A stretch of DNA of 64,000 nt from Pelecanus crispus (taxonomy: Eukaryota > Chordata > Aves > Pelecaniformes > Pelecanidae), in the NCBI RefSeq assembly GCF_030463565.1, contig NC_134643.1:125656309-125720308 (forward strand). The letters run 5' to 3'. How positions within the stretch are numbered: the stretch's first letter is position 1; each line of letters opens with the position of its first letter. The notes beneath the pieces are model-generated. The model had not been told where the DNA came from. It searched no databases and worked only from the letters and a program-made list of their open reading frames with translations. A program made the position numbers and the translations under genes. Shown one piece after another: positions 11,869-24,592 of the stretch.

Positions 11869-11989
11869 TAGATGTGTTGCTTAGGGACATGGTTTAGTGG
11901 TGGACTTGGCAGCGTTAGGTTAACGGTTGGACTTGATGATCTGAAAGGTCTTTTCCAACCTAAACGCTTCTATGATTCTATGATTCTAT
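11869..11989 (+). mobile_element. CR1 LINE 3' tip
   Basis: The + strand GGACATGGTTTAGTGGTGG, TTAGGTTAACGGTTGGACTTG and CTTTTCCAACCTAAACGCTTC end in three TATGATTC repeats. Only the last stretch of the ORF and the 3' UTR remain. Same family as the 5090-5535 copies. Confidence 0.93.
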
Positions 11990-13689
11990 ATGGAGGTCAG
12001 AGGCCCTGTGGAAACAAGCGGCATTCCCCTCCCCTGGCTTATTTGCCCTCAGTCACCCGAGCTGCAGCACAATGCAGATCCATGCCATGCTTCGAGGCCA
12101 AGAAATCGGCAGGATCCCCCAGGCACGTCCAGCGGGGTCCCCGCTGGATTCCTCGCGGCGGGGCATGCCCACCAGCCTGCTCACTGAAAGGGGCTTCAGC
12201 AGCCGCTCTGTCATCTGCTCCAGCCCTGGCGCAACGCCTCAGCTTGCAGCCTGCTTGAAATTGCTCCAAAGTACGTCGGCCGAGCACAGCAGCCCAGATG
12301 TGTCAGTGAAGGCATCTGCTGGGGTACGCGATGGAGGCAGACAGGTGGAAGGGAAACCTCCGAGCAAAAGAAGGGACAGCTGGGAAAGGCAAGCACTGCC
12401 AAAACTTACTGAGGCATCTGACGGTGATTTCTCTTCAGCTCAGGTAGTTGACTCCTCGTGCCCAGCCTGTTTCAGGGCTCACACCTAAAGGAGCACAGGC
12501 TCTCCGGTGCGAAGCTGGCCGCTGCCAGGAGGTGTTTATGTAGCCCAGTGAATCCTACCTGCCAGCCAGCACTTCTCAAACACCAGTCCGAAGCCCACTG
12601 GATCCCAAGGGAACGTGGGGCATTCCCACGTGAGGCGGTGAGCATTGCTGGTGGCCATGGTCCCTGCTCACCCACCTCAGAAGACCAACTGGAGTTTGTC
12701 ACAGTTTCTCCTTCATGAAAACCAAAGCTTGGGGGGGTGTGTGGAGGAGGGAGGAGACGGTGCTCACCCAGGCAGTATAACAGCCCACCTTTGGGAGACG
12801 GCTGTGGTGCACAGCTTGCCCTCCATGGGGGTCCTCTCATGTAGGGGTAACCAGAGGCCTCTGTATCTGAGGGTTGTCTTAGGTGCCCTCTGCTACCCTC
12901 AGTCACTACCTGCCAGCTCCTGTTTTAGCCCTGGCAGCTGACTGTGGAAACTTCCCAAATAAGGTCCCAATGGTTCAGTGGAATCGCCACTGAAGGCCAT
13001 TTGGGCTAGGTTGCTTAAAGTTTCCTTAAGACCCACAGGCTAGCAGATGCCTTGCAGCAGGCAGAAGCTTCTGAAGGTGACTCCCGACAGTCAGCAGTTT
13101 GCTGTGAGGCTGCAAGAGATGTTCAGACTCCAGTGTTGTCCCAGTGACATAATCGTATGGCAACATAGAAACACCTTTATATCCATTATTGATCATTTAC
13201 CACTCACCACAATTTTCACCTGATCTGAAATCTTTTTGAATGTGATTATCACAAGCCCCAGGTCACTGGACAGGTCTGGGCTGGCCCATTATTTACTTTT
13301 AATTCTAAACAACAAACTTCAGGCTTTAATTATGGTTTAACCTAAATTAAGTATTCTTTTTTCAATATCGGCTCTATACACACGTTCAAAGCTTGATGGA
13401 AAAAAAAGGAGAGTGTGTTATTGATGTGATTAAATTAATATTTAGATGTCTATCTCCTGTAAATATTCAAATGCAGATATCCTTCCCAATCTGAAACCAG
13501 CAGAAATGACTTGTATTTGTTTATACGATCAAGACAATGTTCACAGTGAAAAGATCTAGGAACTTGCCCTAAAAAGAGAAGCCATGCCACTTCTAGTCCA
13601 TTGAAGCCTGGTGATGAATGGGTTATTTATCTCAACTCTTAAATTGTGGCAGTGCTTTTTTTTTTTTTTTGCTTTTTTTTTAATCCCTA
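11990..13689. other. Intergenic, GC-rich then AT-rich; no gene recognised
   Basis: 11990-12940 is GC-rich with overlapping ORFs of 128-144 residues on both strands and no recognisable domain; a locally self-complementary stretch AGCGGGGTCCCCGCT lies at about 12132-12146. From 12950 the composition returns to AT-rich. T15 (13656-13670) and T9 runs end the block. Confidence 0.6.
13656..13681. repeat. Poly-T tract (T15-GC-T9)
   Basis: T15 at 13656-13670 and T9 at 13673-13681, separated by GC, just left of the ancient CR1 fragment. Confidence 0.9.
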
Positions 13690-14200
13690 AACTCTCCCTG
13701 ACAGATGGTCTCCTGCCTTTTATTATCTCTGGTGATGGTGAGGCTAAAACCTTCCTTGGCAGCTTGTTCCATGGGTGAACTTTTCTTAAAGCTATAAAGG
13801 TTGGTTTTGTACTTAACCTAAATCTTTCCTCCTGCCATTTAGATTAATTTGTTCCAGACCAGCTATACCCAGTTTCCCTAACCTTGTCTCGTAGGTCTCC
13901 TTTTCCAAGCCTTTTCCTCATTTTTTGTTATTCTCAGTTGAACTCTGCCAGTTTATCTGTGTGCCTGAAAAGAAATGCATCCATCCAAATGAAATGCAAC
14001 CAGTGGCAAGCACAGCAGCATAATGATCTTGACTATTTTACAAGTGACGATCCCCTTCCCAAAAATGCATATGGCTTTTGGCATTTTTTGGAACAGCATT
14101 TTTTTGTTGGCTAATAGTCAGAACATCATTTCCCATGAATATGGAACCTCTCTGCAGTGTCTCTGTCTAGTCAGAATTTTCCCCTTCTTTTCTACAAGAG
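13690..14200 (-). mobile_element. Ancient CR1/L3-like LINE fragment
   Basis: Decayed - strand CR1-type sequence. The + strand reads GGCAGCTTGTTCCATGGGTG (family GGCAACCTGTTCCAGTG), AACCTAAATCTTTCCTCCTG, CCCAGTTTCCCTAACCTTG, TCTCGTAGGTCTCCTTTTCC, then further along TTTGGAACAGCATTTTTTTG with TTGGCTAATAGTCA (family TTGCAACAGCATTACA then TTGACTCATATTCA) and CTCTGCAGTGTCTCTGTCTAG. The order of blocks matches the C-terminal ORF2 and 3' region of old CR1 families. No open frame of note remains. Identification is from remembered consensus. Confidence 0.75.
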
Positions 14201-15599
14201 ACTATATTGGCTGTAAAACACCTTTCTTAATTTTATAGTCCCACTGCACCTCTAATACTGGTATGATACAGAAATCCAGGTAAATGTGTTTATCTGCAGT
14301 TCTTTGGCCTTCAAATCAGGCAGGAATGGTAATTGGTTCAGACTTTTTTTGTGCTTTCTCCTTTCCTATAACTAAATTATCAGAGTCAGGTGCAGAGGCT
14401 TCAATGATCTCTAAATCAAACTTTTTTGGAAGCTCAGAAAAGGTTTCAATGACTTCCTATTTTATTTTCAGAAGTGATCTTGCCTTTACTTGTGATGACT
14501 AATTATTTGATAAGAAAAGTCTGAATATCCATATCTAAAAATATCTCCTGAAATAAGCCTGAGGACTCTTGCCCCTTCTCAGTGCATTGTGATTTAATGC
14601 TCTTTCACAAAGGCCAGACTGATACTGTTACTCACATTCAGCAGTAGTTTCCACCATAAATATTCCCAGCAAACTCTTCAGGACTAATGTGACAGCGGGA
14701 GGGTGTGGGAGCGGGTGATCTGTTGGCCTCATCAAGTACACAAAGTACTATAGTGACTTTCTGTACTTAGTTTGCAGCTTTTGGTAAAATGATATCACTG
14801 TTTTTCTTCAACCGTTGTCATTTCTTCTTGGGAGCCAAGTCCACATTTAATATAGTGAACGATCTAAAAAAGTAACCACAAGATGGTGGCAATGATTGAT
14901 AACAACAACAACAACAAAACAACTACAGCAAGGGGAAAATTGACGCACCTGCAGAAGACTGGCATCTCTCCCAAATGCATTAAAATAGTTCAGATCACAC
15001 ACACAAGCCACAGTGGCACATTTCTTCATGTGGCATGGGCATACCTATAATCCTCCTCCTGGTGTGGCCAAACTCTGTCGTTGTGGTGGCAGCAAATTGG
15101 CTCCTCTCGGCAGCAGGGACCTTGCTGGTCGCGTCCCTGCTTCGCCGTGCCCCTGCCCAGGGCTGGTGCAGTCCCACTTTCCCCTCTTCTGCAGAGGTGA
15201 TGCAGTGCTGCCCGCAAGCCAGACGTGGGAAATGTGTCTGGCCCCCACTTTAATATCACATGGAGGTACAGGGGTCCCCTTTGTAGGACTACACTTTGTT
15301 TGTTTGTTTTAAATCTTTGATTATCAGATATTTAGGCAAAACTCAGCCCTGTCCTGCACAGCCTCAAGGTGGGGCTTGCTTGCAGGGTAATCCATTAGCT
15401 GATGGGAGCACACGTCTGCCTGCCTAGCTGGGCGGCTGGCTGCCCGGAACAGGCAAGCCTCATTGCCAAAACACCAGGCAGGCCAAAAATAAGCACCAGC
15501 ATTAGGCCTTTTAGTTGATCAGCCACAGGGCTGCGGAGTCAACGCACTCCCCTAAAGCCCAGAGTGGTCCCAGCATTGGGCACCTCTTGTCAGGCCCCA
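14201..15599. other. Intergenic DNA, nothing recognised
   Basis: AT-rich to about 15000 with an AAC trinucleotide tract (AACAACAACAACAAC, 14902-14916), then GC-richer to 15600. Overlapping 60-99 residue ORFs on both strands at 15013-15312 lack any known domain. Confidence 0.6.
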
Positions 15600-15835
15600 G
15601 CAACCGGGGAAGGGGACAAATCAGACACACTGGTGGGAGATGGTAGCAAAGCATGGGAGCAGGGGTGAGTGAAGGTGATTGCTGTAGTGGAAAGGGAAGG
15701 GTTATGGGAAAGGTGAAGGGGACATATGCAATGAGAGTGCATTAAGGAGGAGGCATAGGGTGTGGGTAGAGAATTACAGCAGGAAGAGTGGGTGGAGGGG
15801 GAATGGTGGTGGGGAAGGGAGGTGATTGCCTAATG
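15600..15835. repeat. G-rich purine-skewed block
   Basis: The + strand is dominated by G and A with many GGG and GGGG runs (GGGGTGAGTGAAGG, GGAAAGGGAAGG, GGTGGAGGGGGAATGG, GGTGGGGAAGGGAGG). By eye there are only about ten C in the 180 bases from 15661 to 15840. It is not a simple tandem repeat. Confidence 0.75.
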
Positions 15836-18800
15836 CTGAAGAGCGGGAGCATTTCATTTCCCGCTCACTCTTTTGCTGATATAATGAATTACTTAGGTAT
15901 TTCCCATTCAGTTATGTAAAACTAAACAGTGTAGTGTTGTCTTTAGGGGATACCTGGGCAACATTGCAAGCGCTGAGGCATTGCAATGTGTTCAAGTTAT
16001 GCAAGGCAATTGGCAGGCATTTAGGGATCACAGCTGTGCTCCGTAAATTCTGTCTTAGAGTTAAAAATAAAAATCTCGGTATTTGATCAGTCATCCCGTA
16101 GTTTGCCCTCTAGACTTTCTCCTGACATGTGGTACCTACAGTTGCTGGAGAAAGCCCGAAACATCTCCTGCATCTAGGGCTTAAAAAGTGAATTGGGAGA
16201 CATCATATTTGGAGCAATTAAAATCATTGTTCAGAGGGAAAGAAATTTTATTCCACCAGAATTCTTCAGCCAACAATATTCCCCTGATCACAGCGGCTTT
16301 TTCTTTACAAAGGATAAGTTAAGGCAATCAATTGTTTTTATCTGGTAAATGAAAATGGATAAAATACAATTTGGAAGTAGGTAAACACAGAAGTCATTTT
16401 CCACTCTGCATTAGCTCACATCTCAATGGACATGAGACCTGTGTTTATTGAAAGATAGGTTATTGCCTGGGACATTGGGATTTTAATAGAATGGAACACA
16501 AACTCCAGTTTATTGACATCTGCTGCATAGCAAAAAGATGGATGATTAGGTCCTCTATTTCTGCTCTTTTTCAGTATTGCTGTGTGGATGCGCACAAGGG
16601 AGAAGCATGCATAATGCATTATATTCTAGATACTTTTATACAAAAGAAGTGAATGGTTGTTTCATCGTTGAAGAAGCACTTTCCATTAATGTAAGTTTTT
16701 CTTGGCATTAGAGAGCTACCTACATTTGCTCTGTTCTTACATATATACATGAGTTAGTACCCATCATCTGAATTAAAAGTCCATTATCTTGATTCTGTGC
16801 TGCACATTGAAATTGCAATGCTGCAAGCTTTGTAGTCAATAAGGCTAATTTAAATAAGTAATTTTCAATAGTATTTATAGTTTATAGCTGCCAAAGCTTC
16901 AAAGTTAGGACTAGCAACAAAGAAAAAAGTAAGAGAGTAAAAAGAGAGAGAGTAAAGGAAATCCTGAAAGTATCCAGTGAGAAGGGGAATTCTCGTGATG
17001 ACATTTTTTGCCTGCATGGAAGCAGACAGTTCTCCTTTGAGGAAACAAACACAAAATGACAAACATCCCTTTTTCATCTTTGCAGCATTCCTTCAGCGCC
17101 AAAGCACAGTCAGAGCTGTGGCTCAAACATACACCAGAGATCTGCAGCTGCTACACAGGACGGCAGGCACTGGAGAGCAGCCCTGGGTGCACCAGCGTGA
17201 CTTACACTTTGATTCTGCCCTTGAATTTTATTTGCATCGCGTGCCACCTCACTACGCAAGCAACCCAGCAGCGTGGAGCAGGGGGCTGGGCTGCAGGACT
17301 GCAGCACAGGTGAGGATGTGCTGCATAAAGGTGAGGTAAAACTCTTGGATCTGCTTCCCCACTGGTGGTACTGAAAGTTATCACCTCAAAATTTGTCACT
17401 CCACATCTGTCTGAGAGTCTCCTAAAACTCAGCCTCCCCACAGCCTGCTTGTGCTGGTGGATGCAGCATGCCTGCAGGCACGAGTGGGCAGCCCACGGGC
17501 AGCTTTGGGGAGGTGGACTGTGTTCCCACACAACAAGACCCGAGTGATAACAAAACAGGTCACAAAGTGTGTGTTGGGGGGGAAGCGACTGGTTCTTTCA
17601 AATGGATATTCGTCAGAAAACCTTGAAGACATCAGCCAGGGCCCTTTGCAATTCACATCGCTGCAGAGCAGCAGCCTGCTTGCCAGTTCCGGAGTGTCCT
17701 TCTAACTCCCTGCCTTGGAAACAGCTGACAATACGTAGGTAATGGATCTAAGACTTGCCAAATGCCACTGAAAAATGCTCTGCATCTCAGGAATACAAAA
17801 CCACGTGGTCAAGGAAGACACACTTACACAGAAAGTTGATTTCTCAGCTGCTGCGAGTCTTTCAGGGAGTGCCTTAGCTATTGTGGCATGAACAGGCATG
17901 CACTTGTGCTGCTTTTTCTTTGTCCTAGCACCCAAATTTCACTCTCTCGATTTTCCCGATGTTTCTTGCTAAAACATTCCCAGATGAATAGCTTTTCTAT
18001 TGATACACTACAGATAAGGCTTGATTGGGTTGCTGGAGTCAACGTTATTCTTTTTAGACAATACGCCCAGGCCTCCGATGCAAATCAACTTTAAAAGGTT
18101 ACTTTTGTTTGTGCACTTTAGGCTATGTTTTTCCCTCTTGTGAAGGCATTTTCATGTCCTCTGTCAGCAGTGGTATTCTTTAGGTGAGATGATTAGTCAA
18201 GGCCAGTTAACTCCTTTTGCTTGTCTCTTCCCTGACATAAACGAACATGTTGATTGCTACTAAAAATCTCTCATCTGTTGGCATTTAGGAATGCTTGTAT
18301 TAGTGAGCCTAGGCGTTAAGTATCATTATAAAAGCTACTTTCCAGTCTGATAATTTCTGAAAAAGCAGTCATTTTTATTTTCTTCTTACAATATCAGTCA
18401 AATTAAAACAAAAGCAAGACTTGCCAAGCTTAAGTAAAGCTGGATCATACTTCAGACTGTATTTTTGTGTGTTATTAAGTTTACTGAAGTCTCAGGGGAT
18501 GAAATTTGCAGAAGTAAGTACCATTTAAAGTCATTGGCACTTATGCACTTTAATCTCCTGGGTGCTTTTGCAAATCTTTCACAGACTGTGTAAATGTGCT
18601 ATATTCAACTGCAGCAGTTCCGTGATGGATGAGGTTTCTGCCAAGCAGGGAGGTTTGGCAGCGCCTCTCTTCGTAGTGCATTTCACTGTTACTAACAAGC
18701 TCTCACCTAAAGCAAAATAAATCTGACTTAATTTGCACCAGCTTCCAGTTATTAGCCATCCATTTATAAACATAGCTGCTGTGACATCTGATTGTTTTTT

Positions 18801-21800
18801 GATATGTCTGTTGCATCAAAAATAAAAGCAAACAAATTCTGTCTTGTTACATATCTGCATCTATTAGCAGTTGTGCAAGATTTGCCTGCAAGGAGAGTTT
18901 TGAGGAAGAACCAATATTATGGAACATGTATTTTCCTCACTACTGTTTGAATGAATCTCAAACCTGCTTCGTCTTTTGAAAGCTCAGAGCAATGGTGCCT
19001 CTAACTCCTGGCAGGTGCAATAGCTTTGCTGAGGTACAGCTACTAGAGACATCTTTCTGGGACTGCAAAGTGCAAGATGAATGTCAGGTGTCTTCATCAG
19101 GGGAAGAGTACAGCAGCCTGGTAATCTTTGTGCCTGTGAATGTGCTCCTGTGAGATCCTTGCTGCCGTCTCTGCTCTATTAGGAACGGCTGAGCTCGATG
19201 AGGGAACCCGTCCTTCTCAGCTTCTGCGGCCACACGGGACACATCTGCTCAGTAGAGTCCAGCTTTAAAGCTGTTCTCTGGAGGAACAGGCCCTTTTCCT
19301 GGCGCTGAAATTCCCTTTTCTGGAGGGCAAACCAAGCTGACCCATTGCCTATTTAGGTCCTGCCGCAGGCTTCCGTGGCTGCAGCAAGCTGCCTTCCAAC
19401 ACAGCCTTGAAAGTATCCAGCCTCTTTCCCAGCAAGAAGCTCACCTCGGTTTGGTCCCATGGAAATTGCTCCTGCCTGAAACAGAGAGGAGTTTATCCTG
19501 TTTCCAGATGGAGTTGATCCAATCCATTACTCCTTCCTTATTTATATAGCATCTACATTCACTACAGCAGTGCTTATGTTAGAAATGCTTATGTGATACC
19601 AGATGTAAATAGTTAATAGACTGGAAAGTCACAGTTAATGGAGACTTGGAGACACATCTAATAAATCCCTCAACAACAGAGGCCAGGCGTTGGAGGTGGA
19701 CTACTTGCAAACCAGTTTTCACCAAACTTGGAAAAAATGAGAAATTAGTAAATGATACTGAAGACATCACTTTTAACGAGGATATGAGGCTGTTGTTATA
19801 TAACCCAGGATATTTACGACTTCACAGAGATTTAGGGATTTTCATTCTACAGTCAAAAATCAGTTGGAAATTGCCAGTGAGAAAGTGATAATTTTTACAG
19901 AATCTTTTTTCCTCTAACCTGAAAAGAAAGAAGGAAAAAGAGCTCATTGCTGCAGCCTGACACTGTGCTTCTCTGATTAACCAGGACCAAATATTTTACA
20001 GAAATCTGTTTCTCGCCTACATACAATCAACCAGATTAATTGACATAAGAGAGATTGCTTTCTAAATACCCTGTTCAGCAGAATAACTGTATTATTTTCC
20101 CACTTAGTGCACATGAGAGGCTCTGCATTCAGCTGAAGTTTTAGAACAGTGTACTGCGTCTCTGCTACCTAACCTTGGTAACAGCTGCATTGCTAAAATA
20201 AGAAGCATGTCTCAGTCTTAGGGGTTAAAATTTTTTTTTCTTTTTTTTTTTTCTGTTTTTTTAGCATAGTTTCCAGAGTCACGTAGAAAGTACTATTTCT
20301 CCTGGAAAGAATGAGGAGCCACCTTTTAAAACTTTTTCGACATGTTGATGGATGATTGTCTTTGTACTTCAGTAATGGAACAATTTAAGTAGTTAGGATT
20401 TTTTCTGGGTGCTGGACTATAACTCTTGTGTTTTGTCTTGGAACTGTTACACTTAGTGAAGTCAGAGTGAGGAGAAAGCCAGGGGTAATACCTTTTCTTA
20501 GCTATGGTATTTAACATCAGACCTTACAGAATTATCTAGTTAAGTTCATTAACTAAATTGTCAGTCAGAGAACAGTTTTTTTTTCCAGCTCTCTTCTGTG
20601 GACAAACAATCAATTTAAAAGGATGCTAGATGTGAGGTATTTGAATATGAGGTGAGTTTCTGGTCAGCACATCCAGCTGTCGTGTTTAGCTATACGTATT
20701 GCCTATGTGGGTACAAACACATGTACATTTTAAAAATTCTGGAAGACAAAAGCATTTAGATTTGATATTTTGATGCGTACAAAATCTGCATTTCATGTAA
20801 GAGCTCTAATAATTCCTCATGCGCAGGTGTTCAGTTCTTTCAAAAGTGCATGCGTGACCTTTGAAAGAAATTACTCTTTGGAGAACCCTCCTGAGTGGGT
20901 TATTTCTGCTTTACAAATGAAGCTTAGTTCAAGGTCCAGGGGAAGCTAATGGGAAGTATATTCACCAAGCAGTTGTTTTCTCTAATTGAATTCCTGGAGA
21001 GGAATAGCTGCAGGAACCGGTGGCTGATCTGTTTGCCTTGGCATCTGGCTAAGGAGAAATGAGTGACGGAGATCTTTGATAAGAGAGGTACTGCCTTTCT
21101 TGGGTGAAAATAAGGGACAGCATGAAAAAGAGGGGATCCTTCAGAGAAGTATGTTTCCTTTAGCATCCCAGGATTTTTTTTTCTGAATTTTCCTATGGCT
21201 GTGACATGTACAATTCAGTTATTAAAAACTTTTACTTTCTTGTTTAAGATATTATGTAAGTTCAGTGTAACTGTAATGCATATTTGCATTTCATAATCAT
21301 TTCTTGAAACTTCTTTGCAAGTGTGAGCAAAGCCAAAGCCTTAAGGGATTTAATATTTAGCATATTTCTGCAATCTGGCAAGGTCATCTTTATCCTGATA
21401 TACTTGAGTTAGGAATTTACACAGCAAATAACATAATTATTAAGTGTGAGAGAAAGCTAGAATTCTGAAAAATGAAGGCATTTGAAAATAGAACCTGACC
21501 TTCTCTAATACAGGATTCCTGATGCCCTCCCCAACATACATACATGCTTTACTTAATATTTCAGTTCACACATACATGGTACAAACAAACATAATCAATC
21601 AGAAGTTTCCCTTTTTTTCACTTGCCTACAGTTTTCAAAGTCATCTTTTTCCTTCCTTCAGAAAATGTAGTTCAAATAGTGAACAAAAATTTTCCTCTCA
21701 GAAATTAGAATGTGAATCCAGCTATTTGAGAACAAATGTGTGGCTGTGAATTAAATAATTTTGCATATTTTTTTTTAGAGAAGAGGTACTCTTATGAACA

Positions 21801-24520
21801 AGTAATCTGTCATCTGTTCTTTGTTGTAATTTAACCTTCAGCTAATGCATTATGTCAAACCAGCACATACAGGATGAGATTGTTCTAATTTTAAGATTGT
21901 CATAGTTATTCATATTAAAAAAGCCACATTCACCCATCTGCCTGTTCACTATCTTTAAGAGGCTTAAGAATTACAACTTAGCAAATATAAACTAATATAA
22001 AAAATTTATTTGTTATATCTGCAGAACATTTTAAGTTTCTGCGTGCTTTCATGTGCAGAGCTGAGTACTCCGTGCCTCAAAAATTCCCAGTTGTCAAGGC
22101 CAACATGAACAATCTGCTGGCAGAGAGGGAAATGTGATGGAAACCTCCTGTCCTATAGACTTTAAAGTTAAACTGATGTCTTAGTGAGAGCATGCTTTGT
22201 TGTTTCTGCAGTGCATGAGCTAAACGAGCATTCCATAATTCCCTTTTCTATTACTTTGAAGGCAGAGTGGTTTCTTCCAAAGTTAACTTTAGTGTTATCA
22301 GCTGCACATCATGATACATTGTCAAACTAGAGACAGTTTTATGGTAGTATACCTATTATATTTATGAACACTGCTAACAGTTCACTTCAATCTTGAAAAT
22401 ATTTATGCAGACCTGTTCCCCTTTCAACCGATAATATAGAGACAAACTTTAGAAACATTTTTTATATTGCTTTAGCTTGAGTCATCAGAAAAACAAGCTC
22501 CACTCTTTTCAACAAGTCTTTGCTTACTTCCTCATCTGAAAAAGGAGCTGATATATTGTTGATAATGCATGAAATGCACTTGCTATAAAGACCTATCTTT
22601 TTAAGGTGTGAAAGTCTTGGAAAACAACATTTTGTCATTGTCTAATTACCGATGAGCGCAAGCATGGACTATACCATGCTGTATTTTTATGCTACAGCAG
22701 TCATATTGCCTTCTGTATTCCCAAATTTCTCAGCAACAAAGATGGTTTTAAAACTGTTGTTCTCACAAGCTGTACTAGAGCTATACTGAACTGCTCTGCA
22801 GGCTGCCTTGCAATTAGCCTCTATGGTTCAGTACTATGCCGAGGAACTGGAAATGGCTTCTGCTGAGGCTGTACTAAATCTCATGGCTATTCTATCCTCT
22901 GCCATGGAAAATAGTCTATGTACTCATTGCAGAAAGTGCAATGCCTTTTCTTCTTTTTGGAGGTGCAATTTGCCTTGTTGATGGACCATTACTACTGCAG
23001 TTACTTTTACAGTCACAGTGCATGAAAGGATGTAGTTTGACCAGCTGACATAAATAAAACCTAGCCTCAAAATTAGACCATGGTTGTGCTGACTATTCTG
23101 CTTCCCTTGTGTGTTGGACTAACAAATGGCTCCAGATGCTTTGCCACATACAGCTAGTATTTATTGCCTGAAAAAAATTCATGGAATAAACTGATCATCA
23201 AACACTAAGTTACAGTAAAATACCAGAGCAATCCTAGCCTAGTCTGCCAGAATAAAGCTAGCAGGTGTTTAAGTAAAATGCAATCTTCTGGAACAGAATT
23301 AAAATTTTTGCTCTTTGGACTTGCATGCTGAGAAGCATTTTTGGTTCCAGCAGTGGTGGGAAGAGTAGGATGATATGAGAAAACATAGGTACCTCTTCTG
23401 AATTTCACCAGAAATCCTAACAGAGATTGTCTTGCTCTCCCTACAGCCTGTGTTTCACATGAGCTGTTTGTTGAAGGACAACCAGAGGGAAAAACCTTTA
23501 ATCACAATCCACACCGGCTGGTTTTCAATCAGCAAACCTCCATCACTTCAATCAGTAACCTAAGAGGGAGAGACATTGCATCCTGGCTATCGAGCTGCTC
23601 CTTCCATCAGCTTATTCAAAGCAAGTTTTTTTTGATGTCCACTCCCCATTTTACCTTCCTGTGTTCTACTTCCCACCTTTAACCCTCTCTTGGAGAGCAA
23701 GATACTTTATGACGGCAGTTAAGGTTCTCAAAACCCAGTCAGAAAAGGCAAGTGATGCTGTCTGATGTGAAGCGACAATCAGCCTTCAGCCATCAGATGC
23801 CCTTCTGTCTGCATAAGCAGGAAACTTTTCACAATTCAAGTTTGTTTATTGCCTGAGCTAGCTAAAGGCCATGAAATGCTAATGCTAACGCTATGAGCAC
23901 ATTACTGCCTCTTTAATTTATTTCAGCTAACTTCTGTTGATGGCATTTGGGTAAGCTAAACTGCCAGTTGAACTGAATTTGTTGTGCAGTTCGACGTAAA
24001 AACCATGCTGGAAATAGATCTGTATTCAGAGGCGTCTAATTAGGAAAACATCATGATAGTTGGTGCAAATGTTTTCCAAGGCACTGCATCTGTGCACTGT
24101 GCATCAATTGCATACTGAGATTGCAATATCCATTTTCCAAGTCATAAAAGCCATCTAACGAGAAAAACATGCACTTTCAGCCTGCCTGTGTGAAAGAAAG
24201 AGCAAACCTCATGCTTAACCCTCTGTGTGTAAATTTCCTCAGTGAAAAAAAATAAGAAGGGAAAAACAAGAAGGAAATAAGAAGGAAAATTTGCGGGGCA
24301 GGCTATAACAGAAATCTGTGCAAAGTTTATTTGCTAGAGTTGTGGTTTAGAATTGCCCACTCCTATAGCATTAGGCTGCATACAAGCACTGTTTGATATG
24401 CAAGGTATCAACCCAAAAAGATCATTTTTGCAGGCCCAAATACGGCGAACTACTCTGAGCATGCTGACCTGTGCCTCCCTCTTTCTTCTCTTGTTTAAAC
24501 ATGTGTTTATGTATTAAAGT
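15836..24520. other. Intergenic DNA, mostly AT-rich; no gene recognised
   Basis: About 8.7 kb. A GC-richer part lies at 17090-17560 with overlapping ORFs to 120 residues. T-rich runs occur at 20229-20262. No CR1 copy, RNA gene or coding exon could be supported; the ORFs (60-85 residues) look like chance. Confidence 0.55.
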
Positions 24521-24592
24521 ACACATATATATGTGTATATATACACGTTTATGTATATACAGTTACATGTACATACATGTATATACATACAC
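24521..24592. repeat. TA/CA mixed microsatellite with palindromes
   Basis: ACACATATATATGTGTATAT, then TACATGTACATACATGTATA. Alternating purine-pyrimidine sequence with several self-complementary segments. Confidence 0.85.

Noticed and set aside
11490..11897. Pro/Gly-rich 135-residue ORF resembling a low-complexity protein
   Set aside because: Composition follows the C-rich DNA; equally long frames exist on both strands, and it runs into a CR1 tail.
12072..12906. ORFs of 138 (+) and 144 (-) residues
   Set aside because: They sit in a GC-rich intergenic patch with competing ORFs in several frames and no known motif.
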